Shown here piece after piece: positions 1-9,606 of a DNA stretch of 64,000 nucleotides. The translations under genes were made by a program, and so were the position numbers. The notes beneath the pieces are model-generated. The model saw nothing but the letters and a program-made list of their open reading frames with translations, was not told where the DNA came from and ran no database searches. How positions within the stretch are numbered: the stretch's first letter is position 1; every line of letters begins with the position of its first letter. The DNA lies in the NCBI RefSeq assembly GCF_031755915.1, contig NC_083383.1:21937001-22001000 (forward strand). Direction: 5' to 3'. Origin of the DNA: Ziziphus jujuba. Taxonomy: Eukaryota; Streptophyta; Magnoliopsida; Rosales; Rhamnaceae.

Positions 1-290
1 GTTAAAGTGTTATCATAATAGATGATGGTTAGATTCTATTGCTTGTATCCCAAGTCTTTTAGCTATTTCTTTAACCAAATAGCTTGATTTGATGTTGCTA
101 AAGCTAGGATTATTTTTCCTCAGTTGTGGATTGGGCTTTTGATCTTTACTTATGTGAACTCCATAAAAACATACCTGAAGAAAACATGAACAACTATCCA
201 GGATTTTTTTCATATCCTTCAAACTACTGCCCAGTCACTATCATAAAATCCAACTAGATTGCATTCATCTCCACATTTGTACCAAACATA
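1..290 (-). pseudogene. C1 RNase H remnant
   Basis: The minus strand encodes the copia RNase H signature GFYDSDWA at about 195-262, followed by a lysine-rich stretch and residues resembling the CDN region. Frame changes near 230 and 130 break it. The 69-codon open stretch 13-222 covers only part of the domain and mixes frames. RNase H would remove the RNA template during reverse transcription, but this copy is dead. It is truncated by the window edge. Confidence 0.7.
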
Positions 291-297
291 AAGTTCG

Positions 298-1170
298 TCA
301 TCCCTTTGACATTTTTTTAAGCCTTGCCATTCGGTAATGGTTTTGTGACGATGAACTCATAAATCTTGATAGCATGCTTGTAGCAAACATAATATTAGGG
401 CTTGATGCATAAAAGTATAGTAAACTACCAATCAAACTTCTATAAATCGAGCCATTAATTTTTGGGAAACCATTATCAAGTTCAAACTTAGTATTTTGTA
501 CAACTGGTGTATCAACATGCTTAGCATTTTTTAATTGAAAATACATAAGCAAATTCAAAGCATATTTCTTTTGAGTTAAGAATATACCTTTGCTTGATTA
601 CTGTATCTCTATGTTAAAAAAGTAATGCATTAAACCAAAATCGGACATGCCAAATATATGCTTCATTTTCTCCTTGAATATTTGAATGGCTTGATTATCA
701 TGGCCTGTTATGAGCAAATTATTAACATATGAAGAGACTACCATTTTATCTTTACTTAAGCTTGCCTTGATGTAAAGTATGGGTTCATTTTCATTTCTCA
801 TAATTCTACTATACCAAGCTCTCGATGCTTGGTTAAGGCCGTATAAAGCTTTGTGTAATTTATAGTCTTTCTCCTCCTCTCCATCTTTGACAAAGTTCTC
901 AAGTTATTCTACATAAACATTATTTTCTAAAATACTTAAAGAAATATAGATTTAACATCCAAATTGTAGATTTTCCACGAGTTGTTTTTTTACAATGGTA
1001 AGAAGAAGTCTCATTGTTTCATGCTAACTAGAGGTGCATATGTTTTTGCATATAGCCTTGAACAACTAATCTTGCTTTATGTTTGTTCAAGGTTCTCTCA
1101 AGGTTTAGCTTGGTTCTAAATATCCATTAGACTCCAATCATATGTCTATCTCTTGGCCTTTGAACTAAAC
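298..1170 (-). pseudogene. C1 reverse transcriptase remnant
   Basis: From high to low coordinates the minus strand gives the copia RT N-terminus (FRTKLNLERTLNKHKAR, near 1075-1130), then YGLNQASRAWY (near 810-845), the ILYIKASLS...YVNNLLITG catalytic region (598-801) and the C-terminal block with TPVVQNTKFEL and YRSLIGSLLY (298-558). The usual YVDD motif reads YVNN, so both catalytic aspartates are asparagine. Several stops and frame changes separate the blocks. The RT is inactive. Confidence 0.8.
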
Positions 1171-1399
1171 TCTAAGTCTTGTTTTTTTCAATTGCATTTG
1201 TCTCCTCCTTCATTGCACTTGTCATTCTTGATGTTGTGCAACTTTATTAAATGTTGTTAGATGATGTACTGCCAAGCTTGCTCTCTGATATAACTTTTCA
1301 AGTAACCTTATACCTCTTTCACCAATATAAAGTTCATCAGTTGGATCATCATCATCATCTAATTTTAATATCAAGTCACTTTATTATTGTGAATTTGTA

Positions 1400-2260
1400 G
1401 TCCTTGATTAAATATAAGTGCTTGAATGCACTTCTTCGTCATTCTAGTCCCCATAAGCATTTTCATCAACCATAACAACATGGCATACAACCACTTGCTT
1501 CCTAGATAAGTTACATATTTTATAGCCCTTTAAAATCGAGCTATATCCATCTAAAATGCCAACATTTGCCTTCTAGTCTAGCTTGGACCTCTTCGCTTCA
1601 GGAACATGCATAACATACACTTTCAAACACTCTTAAATGATTAATTGAAGGTTTAAAACCATATCATAGATCATTTGGAGTTATTGAATTAATTGCCTTA
1701 CTTGGAAGTCTATTGAGAAGGTACACACATGTTTGTTACTTTTCCAAAACTTCTTAGGAAGGTGCTTCTCATACAACAAGCATTTTACCATATACATTAT
1801 AGTTCTGTTCTTCCTTTCATTCATACCATTTTTAATTATGGTGTGTATGAAGTTATAAGTTGATGTACAATACCTACTTACTTGTAAATATCTTAGAAAG
1901 CATTTGAAATATCTTAGAAAGCATTGTAAATAAACTCTCCTATATTGTCATTTCTTAATACCTTAATTGTTGTTTGAGCTTGATTTTCTACAAGTGTTTT
2001 AAACTTTAAAATATAGCTGCTACCTAATTTTTGTTTGAGGAAGTAAACCAACATTTTCTTAATTAATCATCAATGAAAATCACAAATGCCTTCTTCCTGC
2101 ATGTGTTCATTCATAGGTCCACATACATCTAACTGCACCAATTGAAGCTTGTTTTTGGATCTCCCCAGCCTTGCCATTTAAATAGTTACCTTATGAGCTT
2201 TTCAAATTGACATGTTTGACATACAAATTTATCTTTATGGATTTATGGTACATTTTCCAC
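1400..2260 (-). pseudogene. C1 integrase core remnant
   Basis: The minus strand between the pre-integrase domain and RT gives fragments of a copia rve integrase core in several frames. These include a stretch like the MNERKNRTIM region near 1800-1830 and a C-terminal CYACS/SEEVQARLEGKC stretch near 1555-1640. No frame stays open for the length of the domain. It was placed by order and by similarity to the better-preserved C2 copy at 12285-12940. Confidence 0.6.
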
Positions 2261-2263
2261 AAT

Positions 2264-2530
2264 TTATTGTGTTTGTATCTGCTTCAATGTTGCATAGTTG
2301 AAATGGCTGAACTTCCTATGCCATAACTTTGATTCTTCTTCAATATCAGCTTTCAAAATAAATTGGTCTTGAATTTCAAAATCAACCAAAAGGCTATTTT
2401 CTATTATATTCATTTCTAATATCACTTTACCATCCTTTGATATTTCATAACAATAATCCAAAAACTTTAAAGTATAACATTTCTTTACGAGTTGTAGCAT
2501 ACTAAGTAAGTTTTCAGATAGGTCTGCCAT
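2264..2530 (-). pseudogene. C1 pre-integrase (GAG_pre-integrs) zinc domain
   Basis: An 88-codon open stretch contains the copia pre-integrase signature, a SENLLSMLQLVKK-like start followed by WHRKFSHFNYATLKQI at the C-terminal end. This domain normally precedes the integrase zinc finger and core. The matching stretch in C2 lies at 11914-12200 and is more damaged. Between this block and the zinc knuckle (2531-2808) lies only a few hundred bases, where protease would be; I see no intact protease there. Confidence 0.75.
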
Positions 2531-2808
2531 GTAGAGAACATTAGTGATAAGTGTGCTACCTTTATAGGTGTTAACGATATATCACATCTACCTTGTGTTT
2601 GCATGAATTGGCCATTTGCTGTCTTAATTTTTGTTGGAATTCTGCTATCAAAATTCAAAAACAACTCATAAGCTGTGGCTTATGTGGTTTGTACAATTGC
2701 TGTCAAATATCTAGGCATCTTTGCTTATGTTGTAAGATTGTAAGTTGCTGTAAATGTATTTTTATGTTTAATATTGGTGTTGATTGGGTTTTGGACATTC
2801 CTAGCTTC

Positions 2809-3006
2809 TTACCTTTTATTTATTTTCTTGCAAGCTCTTTCTACATGATCAAATTGTTTGCAAATTTTACATTTAACATTTAGTCTCCACCAACAAACCT
2901 TAGCCAAATGACCTTGTTTCGTGCAATTAAAGCAAGGTATGTTAAAGTTTATGGCAATGTTAAGCCACATTTTGACCGAACATGAGGCATAAGCAACATA
3001 GGTCAA
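2809..3006 (-). pseudogene. C1 gag zinc-knuckle fragment
   Basis: A 65-codon stretch carries a CCHC nucleocapsid knuckle (C-F-N-C-T-K-Q-G-H-L-A-K-V-C), then a WW-R spacer and a second, altered Cys-rich block CKICKQFDHVERAC, as usual at the end of copia gag. The capsid-like part that should lie upstream (higher coordinates) is replaced by the LTR of C3. The methionine at 3006 is therefore not the true gag start. Confidence 0.75.
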
Positions 3007-3008
3007 AG

Positions 3009-3608
3009 GTGTGTAACTTAGGTTTTTTTTTTTTTTTTTCCATGCTTGTTTAGGTCCTTTTGTAAACTTCTATGATTTAGGACTTTTAAGTTGATGTTTA
3101 AGAACACCAAGTACATTGTATTTAAGCATAAAAAATTGAAAGGTCATGGATAAGAATGTTGCTTAAGGTGCTTAAGCAACTTAACCTCCTTGGACTAGAT
3201 TGGTGATGTGTCAAGCTCAAATTCAGCCTTTTTCTCCTCCAATGGTTCAAGCTACATGTGTCAAGACCTCATGGGAATACTTTGACTTGAGGGAAGCTAT
3301 GTGGAAGTAGCAAATTTCAAGCAACCATTAGATCAAAAGTGGTGACATTGCATTAACACCACCAATTGCTTCCATTTGAAACACTTAGGTTTCATTGCCT
3401 GTTTTGGATAGCAAGCTCATTGTATTCATACTTACTTGTGTGTATATTCACACAATAATGAGTGAAATGTAAGTCTTTTTAGCTCATTCCTATGATTGCA
3501 CAATCAAAAAAACATAATCAAACCATTTGTGTTGGAATAAGCTGCTTAAAGCAGCTAAAACCTATCTTTGCAAATATGAGAGCCTCTTTAGAACCAGCAC
3601 TGCCTTAA
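3009..3608 (+). repeat. C3 5' LTR (approximate ends)
   Basis: About 600 bases without any ORF lie between the C1 gag fragment and a primer site. The content resembles the C2 LTR in places, for example a CTCCTCCAATG block followed by a stretch on plant-type copia LTR lines. Neither terminal dinucleotide is clear, so the ends are estimates. The partner LTR is outside the window. Confidence 0.45.
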
Positions 3609-3615
3609 TTCGAAT

Positions 3616-3628
3616 TGGTATTAGGGCA
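3616..3628 (+). other. C3 primer binding site, decayed
   Basis: TGGTATTAGGGCA matches the plant tRNA-iMet complement TGGTATCAGAGCC with several changes. It sits between the putative LTR end and the gag start, at the same spacing as in C2. Confidence 0.6.
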
Positions 3629-3688
3629 TTGTTCAGATCTTTTGATTAAAATTTTTACTGAGAATCCAAAGAGCACCTATCAGTTTTA

Positions 3689-4083
3689 ATGGCTTCCTTT
3701 CATTTTTTAGGACCTTCATCTCCGTTGTTCAATGGCCAAAATTATTCAATTTGGTCCATCAGAATGAAAGCCTATTTGCAAACCTATGACCTTTGGGAAT
3801 TAGTTGAGTATAATTATAAAACAGAACCATTAAGGGTAGGAGCTTCAATAAATTAAATCAAACGCTATAGTGAAGAGAATGTGAGACAATTTAAAGCACT
3901 CACAACAGTACAAGCTGTTGTGATCGATGAGATTTTCGCAAGAGTATGACATGCTTAAAACGAAGAGAAGTTTTAAGAGGAGTTTTAAAGGCACATAAGA
4001 GCAAAATAAATGGAGCTTCTCAACCTAAGAAGAGAATTTACGAATCCTATGATAGAGGAGAATGAACTAGTGAAGGAATTATC
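3689..4083 (+). pseudogene. C3 gag (UBN2-type copia) 5' fragment, broken
   Basis: Starting with ATG at 3689, the product begins MASFHFLGPSSPLFNGQNYS and continues with SIWSIRMKAYLQTYDLWELV. It is clearly homologous to the C2 gag at 4892. In-frame stops occur near 3857 and 3948 and again further on. The reading frame ends at the C2 insertion point, after VKEL. Only the N-terminal third of gag is present. Confidence 0.75.
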
Positions 4084-4809
4084 TGTTAGAGAATCATGGC
4101 ATTGTTAGCCATGAACATAAGCAAACTCGAAAGTAAGAGCCTTGGTCGAGGGGTTACTTCTTAAGCTTGTTTTTGTATTTTGTTTGTATTTTATTCAAGC
4201 CAAATTTTATATAATCTAGGCTAGTTAAGTTGGTATGCAAAGACACCAAAATGTTTTAATTAATGTGTATTAGCTAAAATAGGGTTTAAGGGAACCTAAG
4301 CATCTTGATGACATGGAAGCACCTTGGTGATTAGGATGATGACTTAGACAGCTGCTTGTTGACATGGATTTTACCATTCGGCCTCCCTCTCCTCCAATGC
4401 ATGCGAAGACATGTGGCATCATGCATGAGGACTATTTCAATATGAAGCACTCAATAAGGCAGCAACACTTGTCAATACCTTATGAAGCATGTGATAAAGT
4501 TACCTTTACACATGTTGTTACTTCACCATGAAGAACTTGAAAGATATTGATGCATAGGATCGGCCATGATGTGCTTTCACACTACTTTTGTAAGCTATAT
4601 ATATATGTACAAACATTTCAATGAATAAGTGATTTGGTTTTTTGAAAAAATACCTTAGTTTTCCTATTGAAAACAAGAGAAACACAAAACTGGCTTTGTA
4701 AGAAATTTTTTCTAGCAGCTTATTCAAACCTAGCCGAGCACTTCAATACAAAAAATCAATTTCCAACAATTTAAAAACTTGTTTTCTTTAAATAAAACTT
4801 GCTCTAACA
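4084..4809 (+). repeat. C2 5' LTR (726 bp)
   Basis: It begins TGTTAGAG and ends CTCTAACA, and its first several hundred bases recur at 63406. A likely TATA box (CTATATATATATG, about 4593-4606) lies near the 3' part, so transcription should start near 4630 and run rightward. No coding capacity is expected; the minus-strand ORF 4518-4727 is incidental. Confidence 0.9.
4593..4606 (+). promoter_or_regulatory. C2 LTR TATA box
   Basis: CTATATATATATG lies about 210 bp before the LTR end. The same motif, slightly shorter, sits at about 63918-63930 in the 3' LTR, supporting a promoter role. Confidence 0.55.
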
Positions 4810-4817
4810 TTTCAAAT

Positions 4818-4829
4818 TGGTATAAGAGC
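4818..4829 (+). other. C2 primer binding site
   Basis: TGGTATAAGAGC differs by one base from the plant tRNA-iMet complement TGGTATCAGAGC and starts 8 bases after the LTR end. Confidence 0.8.
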
Positions 4830-4891
4830 TTTTCTTTCTTTAATCCTTTGCTAAAACCAAGTGAAAATTCAAAGAACACCAATCGGTTCTA

Positions 4892-5865
4892 ATGGCTTTT
4901 TCATATTTTTCAGCACTTTCACCTCCTATATTTGATGGCCAAAACTATTCGGTTTGGGCAATTAAAATGAAAGCCTATATTCAAGCCTATAACATTTGGA
5001 AGCTGGTTCAAGTTGATTATGAAGCAGAACCATTAAAGGTAGGAGCTTTAGCAAACCAAATTAAGCTCCATAGTGAAAAAATTGCAAGACTTTACAAAAC
5101 TCTCATAACAATACAAGCTGCTATAACCGATGAAATTTTTACAAGAATTATGACTTGTAAAACACCAAGAGAAGCTTAGGAAAGGCTTCAAGAAGAGTTT
5201 CAAGGAAGCATAAGAACAAAACAAATGCAGCTGCTTAATCTTAGAAGAGAATTCGAAAATTTGATGATGTTGGAACATGAAACCGTAGAAGAGTTAACCA
5301 AAAAAGTCATGAAAATTATGAACCAAATCCGGTTATAAGGTGAGAATTTTCCTGATAAAAGGATTGTTGGAAAGATCCTCATATGTCTTCCAGAGGAGCA
5401 TGAAGCAAAGATTTCAACTTTGGAAGAAACAAAAGAGATCTCTCACAAATCACAATTGCTGAATTGATCAATACCTTGCAAGCCATGAAACATAGAAGAA
5501 GCCTTCGGATTCAAGGTGAATTTAGTTTGAGTGAGGCAGCCTTTGCAGCAAATAACCAAGGCAAATCAATCCAGCAGGCTAAACCTTTTCAAAGGCAAAA
5601 TAGAGGCAATAATACCACCAACCAAAGAGGGAACAAGATGACCTATGGTCGTTGCATAATATGCAAGAAGCAAGGACGCATGCAAGCTGTGCTGGTGGAG
5701 ACCGAATGCTCAATGCAAAGTTTATAAGCAATTCAATCACATGGAGAAAGTTTGCAGGAAAAGGAAACAAAGGCAAGAGGTAGGACAAGCTCAAGAACCC
5801 GAAGAATTAAGAGAAGAGCATGAACATACCTTTACAGCAACCTACAACCTTGAAAGTACAACCCT
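4892..5865 (+). pseudogene. C2 gag (UBN2-type) with zinc knuckle, broken
   Basis: ATG at 4892 opens a copia gag: N-terminal FSALSPPIFDGQNYSVWAIK, then a UBN2-like helical region to about 5460, then a basic Q/N-rich stretch and a CCHC knuckle beginning C-I-I-C-K-K-Q-G near 5656. A stop follows the EA codons at 5177-5179, another lies near 5337, and a frameshift falls inside the knuckle near 5680-5700. Gag would form the particle shell and bind element RNA in the cytoplasm; this copy cannot. It is preceded by the 5' LTR and primer site. Confidence 0.85.
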
Positions 5866-6028
5866 TTCTTAGATCTTGGACAACAGTTGTACCAATCACA
5901 TGTGCAACAACCATGACCTATTTGTAAGGTTCAATCCAAGAATTCCAACAAAAAATTAAGGTATCAAATAGAAAAATGATGGAGGCATGAGGAAAACGAT
6001 ATTAGGTGATTAAAACACCAAAAGGTAC
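5866..6028 (+). pseudogene. C2 protease, N-terminal piece
   Basis: The frame gives ILDNSCTNHMCNNHDLFVRF, matching the copia protease start (usually LDSGCTNHM). The catalytic triad D-S-G reads D-N-S, so the site is altered as well as interrupted. The reading stops at the insertion of gypsy A after KTPKGT; its continuation is found at 11914 (ILITNVMYVPNLSGNF region). Confidence 0.75.
6024..6028. repeat. TSD of gypsy A, left copy
   Basis: GGTAC directly precedes the LTR start at 6029 and is repeated exactly at 11909-11913 after the other LTR. It marks gypsy A as an intact two-LTR insertion into C2. Confidence 0.95.
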
Positions 6029-7184
6029 TGATACGAACCTAGGACGACCTGCTCCTAAACCCGTATTATATTAGCCTGGATCTAATTATGTTCAAGTTCT
6101 AATGGTCACCTTGACCCCCGACCAACCTGTGATTAGAAACCTTGGTATATAAGAAAGACGCCACAATAGGTGATGGAAGTCCTATTGATAAGTCAAACTA
6201 AAACACTCACTCTCTAATGGTGTTTTAGTTGTTCAAAAGAATAAAGAGAATTCAATCTCACAAATAATTTTCTGTATAAAATTCAAGCTTTTTTTCTTAT
6301 TGAGAAATAATCCTTTAAATAGGCTACAAAGCCACGAAATAAAACCCTAAAAACAAAGGGAAAGCCGGCCATACAAAGTAGTTTTCTATGGTGGCCGAAA
6401 TTTTCACTCCTTTCCTAATCTAATTTGGATTAATTAATTCTTTTATTTTGAATTAGAAATTAATTAATTTACAATGAAAATAATAAAATAATAACATTTA
6501 TAAACTTATTGTTCCAGAAAATAGATAAATAAAAACTAAAAAGTAATGGTAATTTTCTAAAACAAAAAGTAGAATCAAATTAGGAAACTAAAATACTAGC
6601 TTTTTGATTAAGTTGACTTTGACCAATCTTTGACCAATTTGAACTCCAAATCAGCTTCAATATGCTTTTTAGGATGCCAAATAAGCTGAATATGAAGTCC
6701 CACATAAGCTGAATATGAAGTCCCACACGTTGCCCATGCTTGGAAGAGGAAGAAAAAGCCAACTCAGCAAAATACAATAAAGCTAGCACAAAATACAGTA
6801 AAAAACAGGCCAAATTTGAAGCTGTCTGTACAACCCCTTTTTGACTGCCTTTAAAGCTGGATTGACTTGATTCCATATCCTTTTAGACATATGTATTGAA
6901 TCCATAAAGAGTTGGAACCATTTCATATTGCCCGTTGTCCATATTTGCACCAAAACTGCTACCTGGGGTTCGTATCGGCTTCCACCACTTGTATGGTTAG
7001 GATAGGTCTTGGCTCTTTGGATATGGACAAGCCCTTTTGAGTATGAATTATTCCCTGGATAAAAGCAGCAATATTATCCTTAAACTTCTTAACTTCAGTC
7101 CTAGTGAGTGGCCCGGTCTTCATTTGTATCGAGTCAACACCTCAGTGGGTTGTCAGTTGTGCGGGCTCGGGTGGAATCACATCA
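6029..7184 (-). repeat. Gypsy A 3' LTR (1156 bp)
   Basis: On the plus strand it runs TGATACGAACC to GGAATCACATCA. The 23-bp size difference from the 5' LTR equals one tandem duplication of an AAGCTGAATATGAAGTCC-containing unit near 6680-6725, present only here. A TATA-like CTATTTAAAGG lies on the minus strand near 6311-6321. In element sense the pol frame continues from the internal region into the first part of this LTR. Confidence 0.95.
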
Positions 7185-7430
7185 TTCCCCTCCTCTTGAA
7201 AAGGATTTGTCCTCAAATCTAGTTCATCACCTGCAGCAAAAGGAAACAAATCAGCAACTTTGGATGTAGCACTCATATTATACTCACCTGGTAAATCAAG
7301 TGTGTAGGTGTTTTCATTGATCCTTTCCAAAACTTGAAAGGATCCATCTCCTCGCGGCATAAGCTTGGACTTTCTTTGTTCGGGAAACCTCTCATTCCTT
7401 GGTTGAAACTAAAACCAATCTCCTGGGTCA
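7142..7430 (-). pseudogene. Gypsy A integrase C-terminal tail, reading into the LTR
   Basis: The minus strand encodes a DPGDW start, a damaged spacer, then the chain [31 protein letters not shown] and [20 protein letters not shown], the beta-barrel-like end of a plant Ty3/gypsy integrase. The frame crosses the PPT and LTR boundary at 7184 and continues [14 protein letters not shown] before a stop. The catalytic core upstream is deleted. Confidence 0.85.
7185..7197 (-). other. Gypsy A polypurine tract
   Basis: AAGAGGAGGGGAA on the minus strand abuts the 3' LTR start TGATGTG. It is the expected plus-strand DNA primer site. The same 13-mer occurs at 15972-15984 in gypsy B. Confidence 0.9.
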
Positions 7431-7939
7431 AACACTATCACAACAAATACTAGAAATACAAGTTTATCACACTTTTTAATTTTAGCAAATAATCTCTCCC
7501 AAATTTTCAAATTTCCATTAAGTAAAGCTTTCAATAATGCAGATAAAGTTCTATGCAACAAAAACATCTTTAAATAAGTATATTTAATATTCATGACCAG
7601 CAATGATTTCTTATTCATAATTACTTTATTAACATCACCAAAGCTAAGATAAAAATTTCTATTTTTCCTTTCTTTTCTTGCTTTTCCTTTCTTACTCACG
7701 GATTCATTGAATTTTGCATCACTCTCGACTTTTGCTCCAATTTTCTCACTCTCGAATTTGTTTAAATTTTTCCACTTAACCTGGGTTTTAGAGGACTTAC
7801 CTTGGACAGCAAGCTCACCTTTTTCCTCTTGAATGGATGGTGGAACCTTTGGTACCATACTAGCCTTCTCTTTGAGCCTTTCGGCTTCCCTCCTTTGTTG
7901 CATTTGCAGTTGATCTCTAAAAACCTCTTTAAGGATCAA
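7409..7939 (-). pseudogene. Gypsy A post-protease linker fused to integrase scrap
   Basis: The 176-codon open stretch begins with the linker that follows protease in this family (basic and Gln/Glu-rich, residues 1-100, ending with NRNFYLSFGDVNKVIM). It then passes directly to an integrase fragment (LHRTLSALLKALLNGNLKIW), matching [20 protein letters not shown] of gypsy B near 16470-16530. The RT, RNase H and integrase active site that should lie between are missing. The first methionine is not a real start, because a frameshift or stop separates it from the gag-protease frame. Confidence 0.8.
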
Positions 7940-7944
7940 TGGCT

Positions 7945-9606
7945 CTAGCTTGACCTTCTTACTTTAAATCTAAAAATAATACAGCTCTCTTGACCAAAAT
8001 GAGTAGCATCTTTATCAAATTTCCATGGTCTACCTAATAGAATATGTCTGGCATGCGTAGGCACAACGTCGCACAAAACAACATCCACATATTTATCTAT
8101 GTTAAATTCTACCTTGGCTTGTTTATTCACTTTTATATCACCACTATCATTAATCCATTGTAATCTATAAGGTTCTGGATGTTTAATAGTGATTAATCCT
8201 AATTTATCAACTACAAGATTACTAATTACATTTGTACAACTTCCACTATCAATAATCATACTAATCATACTACAAATCTTACCTTGAATTTCACATCGGG
8301 TGTGGAAGATGTTCTCTCTTTGAATTTCATCATCATCTTTGTATACAGTAAGTACTCTCCTAGAAACCAAGTTTAATTCGGCATTGGATGCTTGCAAGGT
8401 TTCAGGTTCATCCTCCAAGTCCTCCTCCTCTTGCTTGGCTTCATCCTCACTTTCTTCACTTTCCGATTCTAGCTCGCCATTGCCCTTTAACACCATGATT
8501 CTTCTATTTGGGCATTGGCTAGTGATGTGTCCTCGTCCCTGGCACTTAAAACACACAACATCATGAGTTCTAGTTTCATTCCTTGGCCAATTGGAGCTTT
8601 CTTCCCCCACCTTCGGCTTTAGGTTGTTTTGAAAGGTAGGATTGTTTCTCCAGCCACTTGAATTGGACCTTCCGCTGTTTGAAACACCTCCAAACCATGA
8701 GCTTACACCCCTCCTCTTGAATTGATGCTCTAATTTAATAGCCACATGCAACATCTCTTCCAATTCCACATATTGTTGCAATTCTAGTAGATTAGCTATT
8801 TCACGATTCAAACCACAAAGAAACCTTGCCATGGTTGCTTCCCTATCTTCATTTAAGTTCAATCTCATCATAAGCATCTCCATCTCCTTGTAATAATCCT
8901 CTACGAACCTACTTCCTTGAGAAAGGGATTGAAGCCTTTGATGCAGCAACCTATGATAATGTGATGGCATGAACCGCTTCCTCATGGCTCCCTTCATTTG
9001 GCGCCACATAGTGATCAAGTCATCACCAACTCTCCTTCGGGTATTTTGCTCATTGGTCCACCATTGGACTGCATAATGGCCAAACTCCATTGTTGCCATC
9101 TTCACCTTCTTGGCCTCCGAATAATGATGACAATAAAAAATCATCTTCATTCTCTTTTCCCATTCTAAATATGCTTCCGGATCACTTTTACCCATGACCG
9201 GTGCGATGTTTACCTTGATGTTGCCAAGATCATCATCTTCATTCCTTGCTGGTCTCCCATGGATTAGCCTTTCTTGAGGTTCAAAAATTTCATCAAACCC
9301 TTCATCCAAGTCATCTCCATAGTTACTTCCCCCGAATTCCCCTCTTAGTCGCCCTCGGCCTCCTCGACCTCGACCTCCACGAGCATCTAACCTTATATTG
9401 GGCACTCCTTGGGATGTTTCTAACCTATCCATCTTTTGATTTAAATGGTCAAATTGGACATTTATTCGCTGTAATTGCTCCAATATGACCCTCATGTCCG
9501 TTTGCTCACCACTCCCCGTAGCTCGGAAATCACCTTTAAATCTTACGGACTCCTCTTCATTAATTCTCAAAGGTGGATCTCCTCTCCTCACCCATGAATC
9601 TGCCAT
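7945..9606 (-). CDS. Gypsy A gag-protease ORF (553 aa)
   Basis: The largest open frame of A. It starts MADSWVRRGDPPLRINEEES and has a coiled-coil-like stretch (about 38-65) and an RG-rich patch (about 75-95). The retrotransposon gag capsid region follows (about 130-290; YLEWEKRMKMIFYCHHYSEA, MRKRFMPSHYHRLLHQRL, FLCGLNREIANLL), then a CCHC knuckle (CFKCQGRGHITSQC, about 352-365), an acidic linker, and an aspartic protease with active-site IIDSGSCTN (about 450) and HILLGRPWKFD near the end. The product would be structural Gag plus protease. The frame ends soon after protease, where intact relatives continue into RT, so A is a gag-protease-only derivative. The start is preceded by about 1.15 kb of leader. 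Confidence 0.9.
   Translation of the reverse strand: MADSWVRRGDPPLRINEEESVRFKGDFRATGSGEQTDMRVILEQLQRINVQFDHLNQKMDRLETSQGVPNIRLDARGGRGRGGRGRLRGEFGGSNYGDDLDEGFDEIFEPQERLIHGRPARNEDDDLGNIKVNIAPVMGKSDPEAYLEWEKRMKMIFYCHHYSEAKKVKMATMEFGHYAVQWWTNEQNTRRRVGDDLITMWRQMKGAMRKRFMPSHYHRLLHQRLQSLSQGSRFVEDYYKEMEMLMMRLNLNEDREATMARFLCGLNREIANLLELQQYVELEEMLHVAIKLEHQFKRRGVSSWFGGVSNSGRSNSSGWRNNPTFQNNLKPKVGEESSNWPRNETRTHDVVCFKCQGRGHITSQCPNRRIMVLKGNGELESESEESEDEAKQEEEDLEDEPETLQASNAELNLVSRRVLTVYKDDDEIQRENIFHTRCEIQGKICSMISMIIDSGSCTNVISNLVVDKLGLITIKHPEPYRLQWINDSGDIKVNKQAKVEFNIDKYVDVVLCDVVPTHARHILLGRPWKFDKDATHFGQESCIIFRFKVRRSS

Larger units (their letters stand above)
1..3008 (-). mobile_element. C1: decayed Ty1/copia retrotransposon, 5' part missing
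   Basis: Read on the minus strand, pieces occur in copia order: gag zinc knuckle, degraded protease, pre-integrase domain, integrase, RT, RNase H. Every domain is broken by stops and frameshifts. The gag upstream of the zinc knuckle and the 5' LTR are absent where plus-strand element C3 begins, so C3 probably inserted into C1 and the rest lies beyond the right edge of the window. The RNase H end is cut by the left window edge. C1 is the outermost and probably oldest layer. Confidence 0.85.
3009..4083 (+). mobile_element. C3: 5' end of a plus-strand Ty1/copia element
   Basis: An LTR-like non-coding stretch (about 3009-3608) is followed by a degraded tRNA-iMet-type primer site and a broken gag start closely related to that of C2. 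The gag stops abruptly at 4083, where the C2 LTR begins, so C2 appears to have inserted into C3. The remainder of C3 should lie right of the window. The left LTR boundary is approximate because the first bases resemble TGTGTAAC rather than a clear TGTT. Confidence 0.65.

Noticed and set aside
7945..9606. Host zinc-finger or protease gene
   Set aside because: The domain order gag-CCHC-aspartic protease between LTRs with PBS, PPT and TSD shows it is retrotransposon gag-protease.
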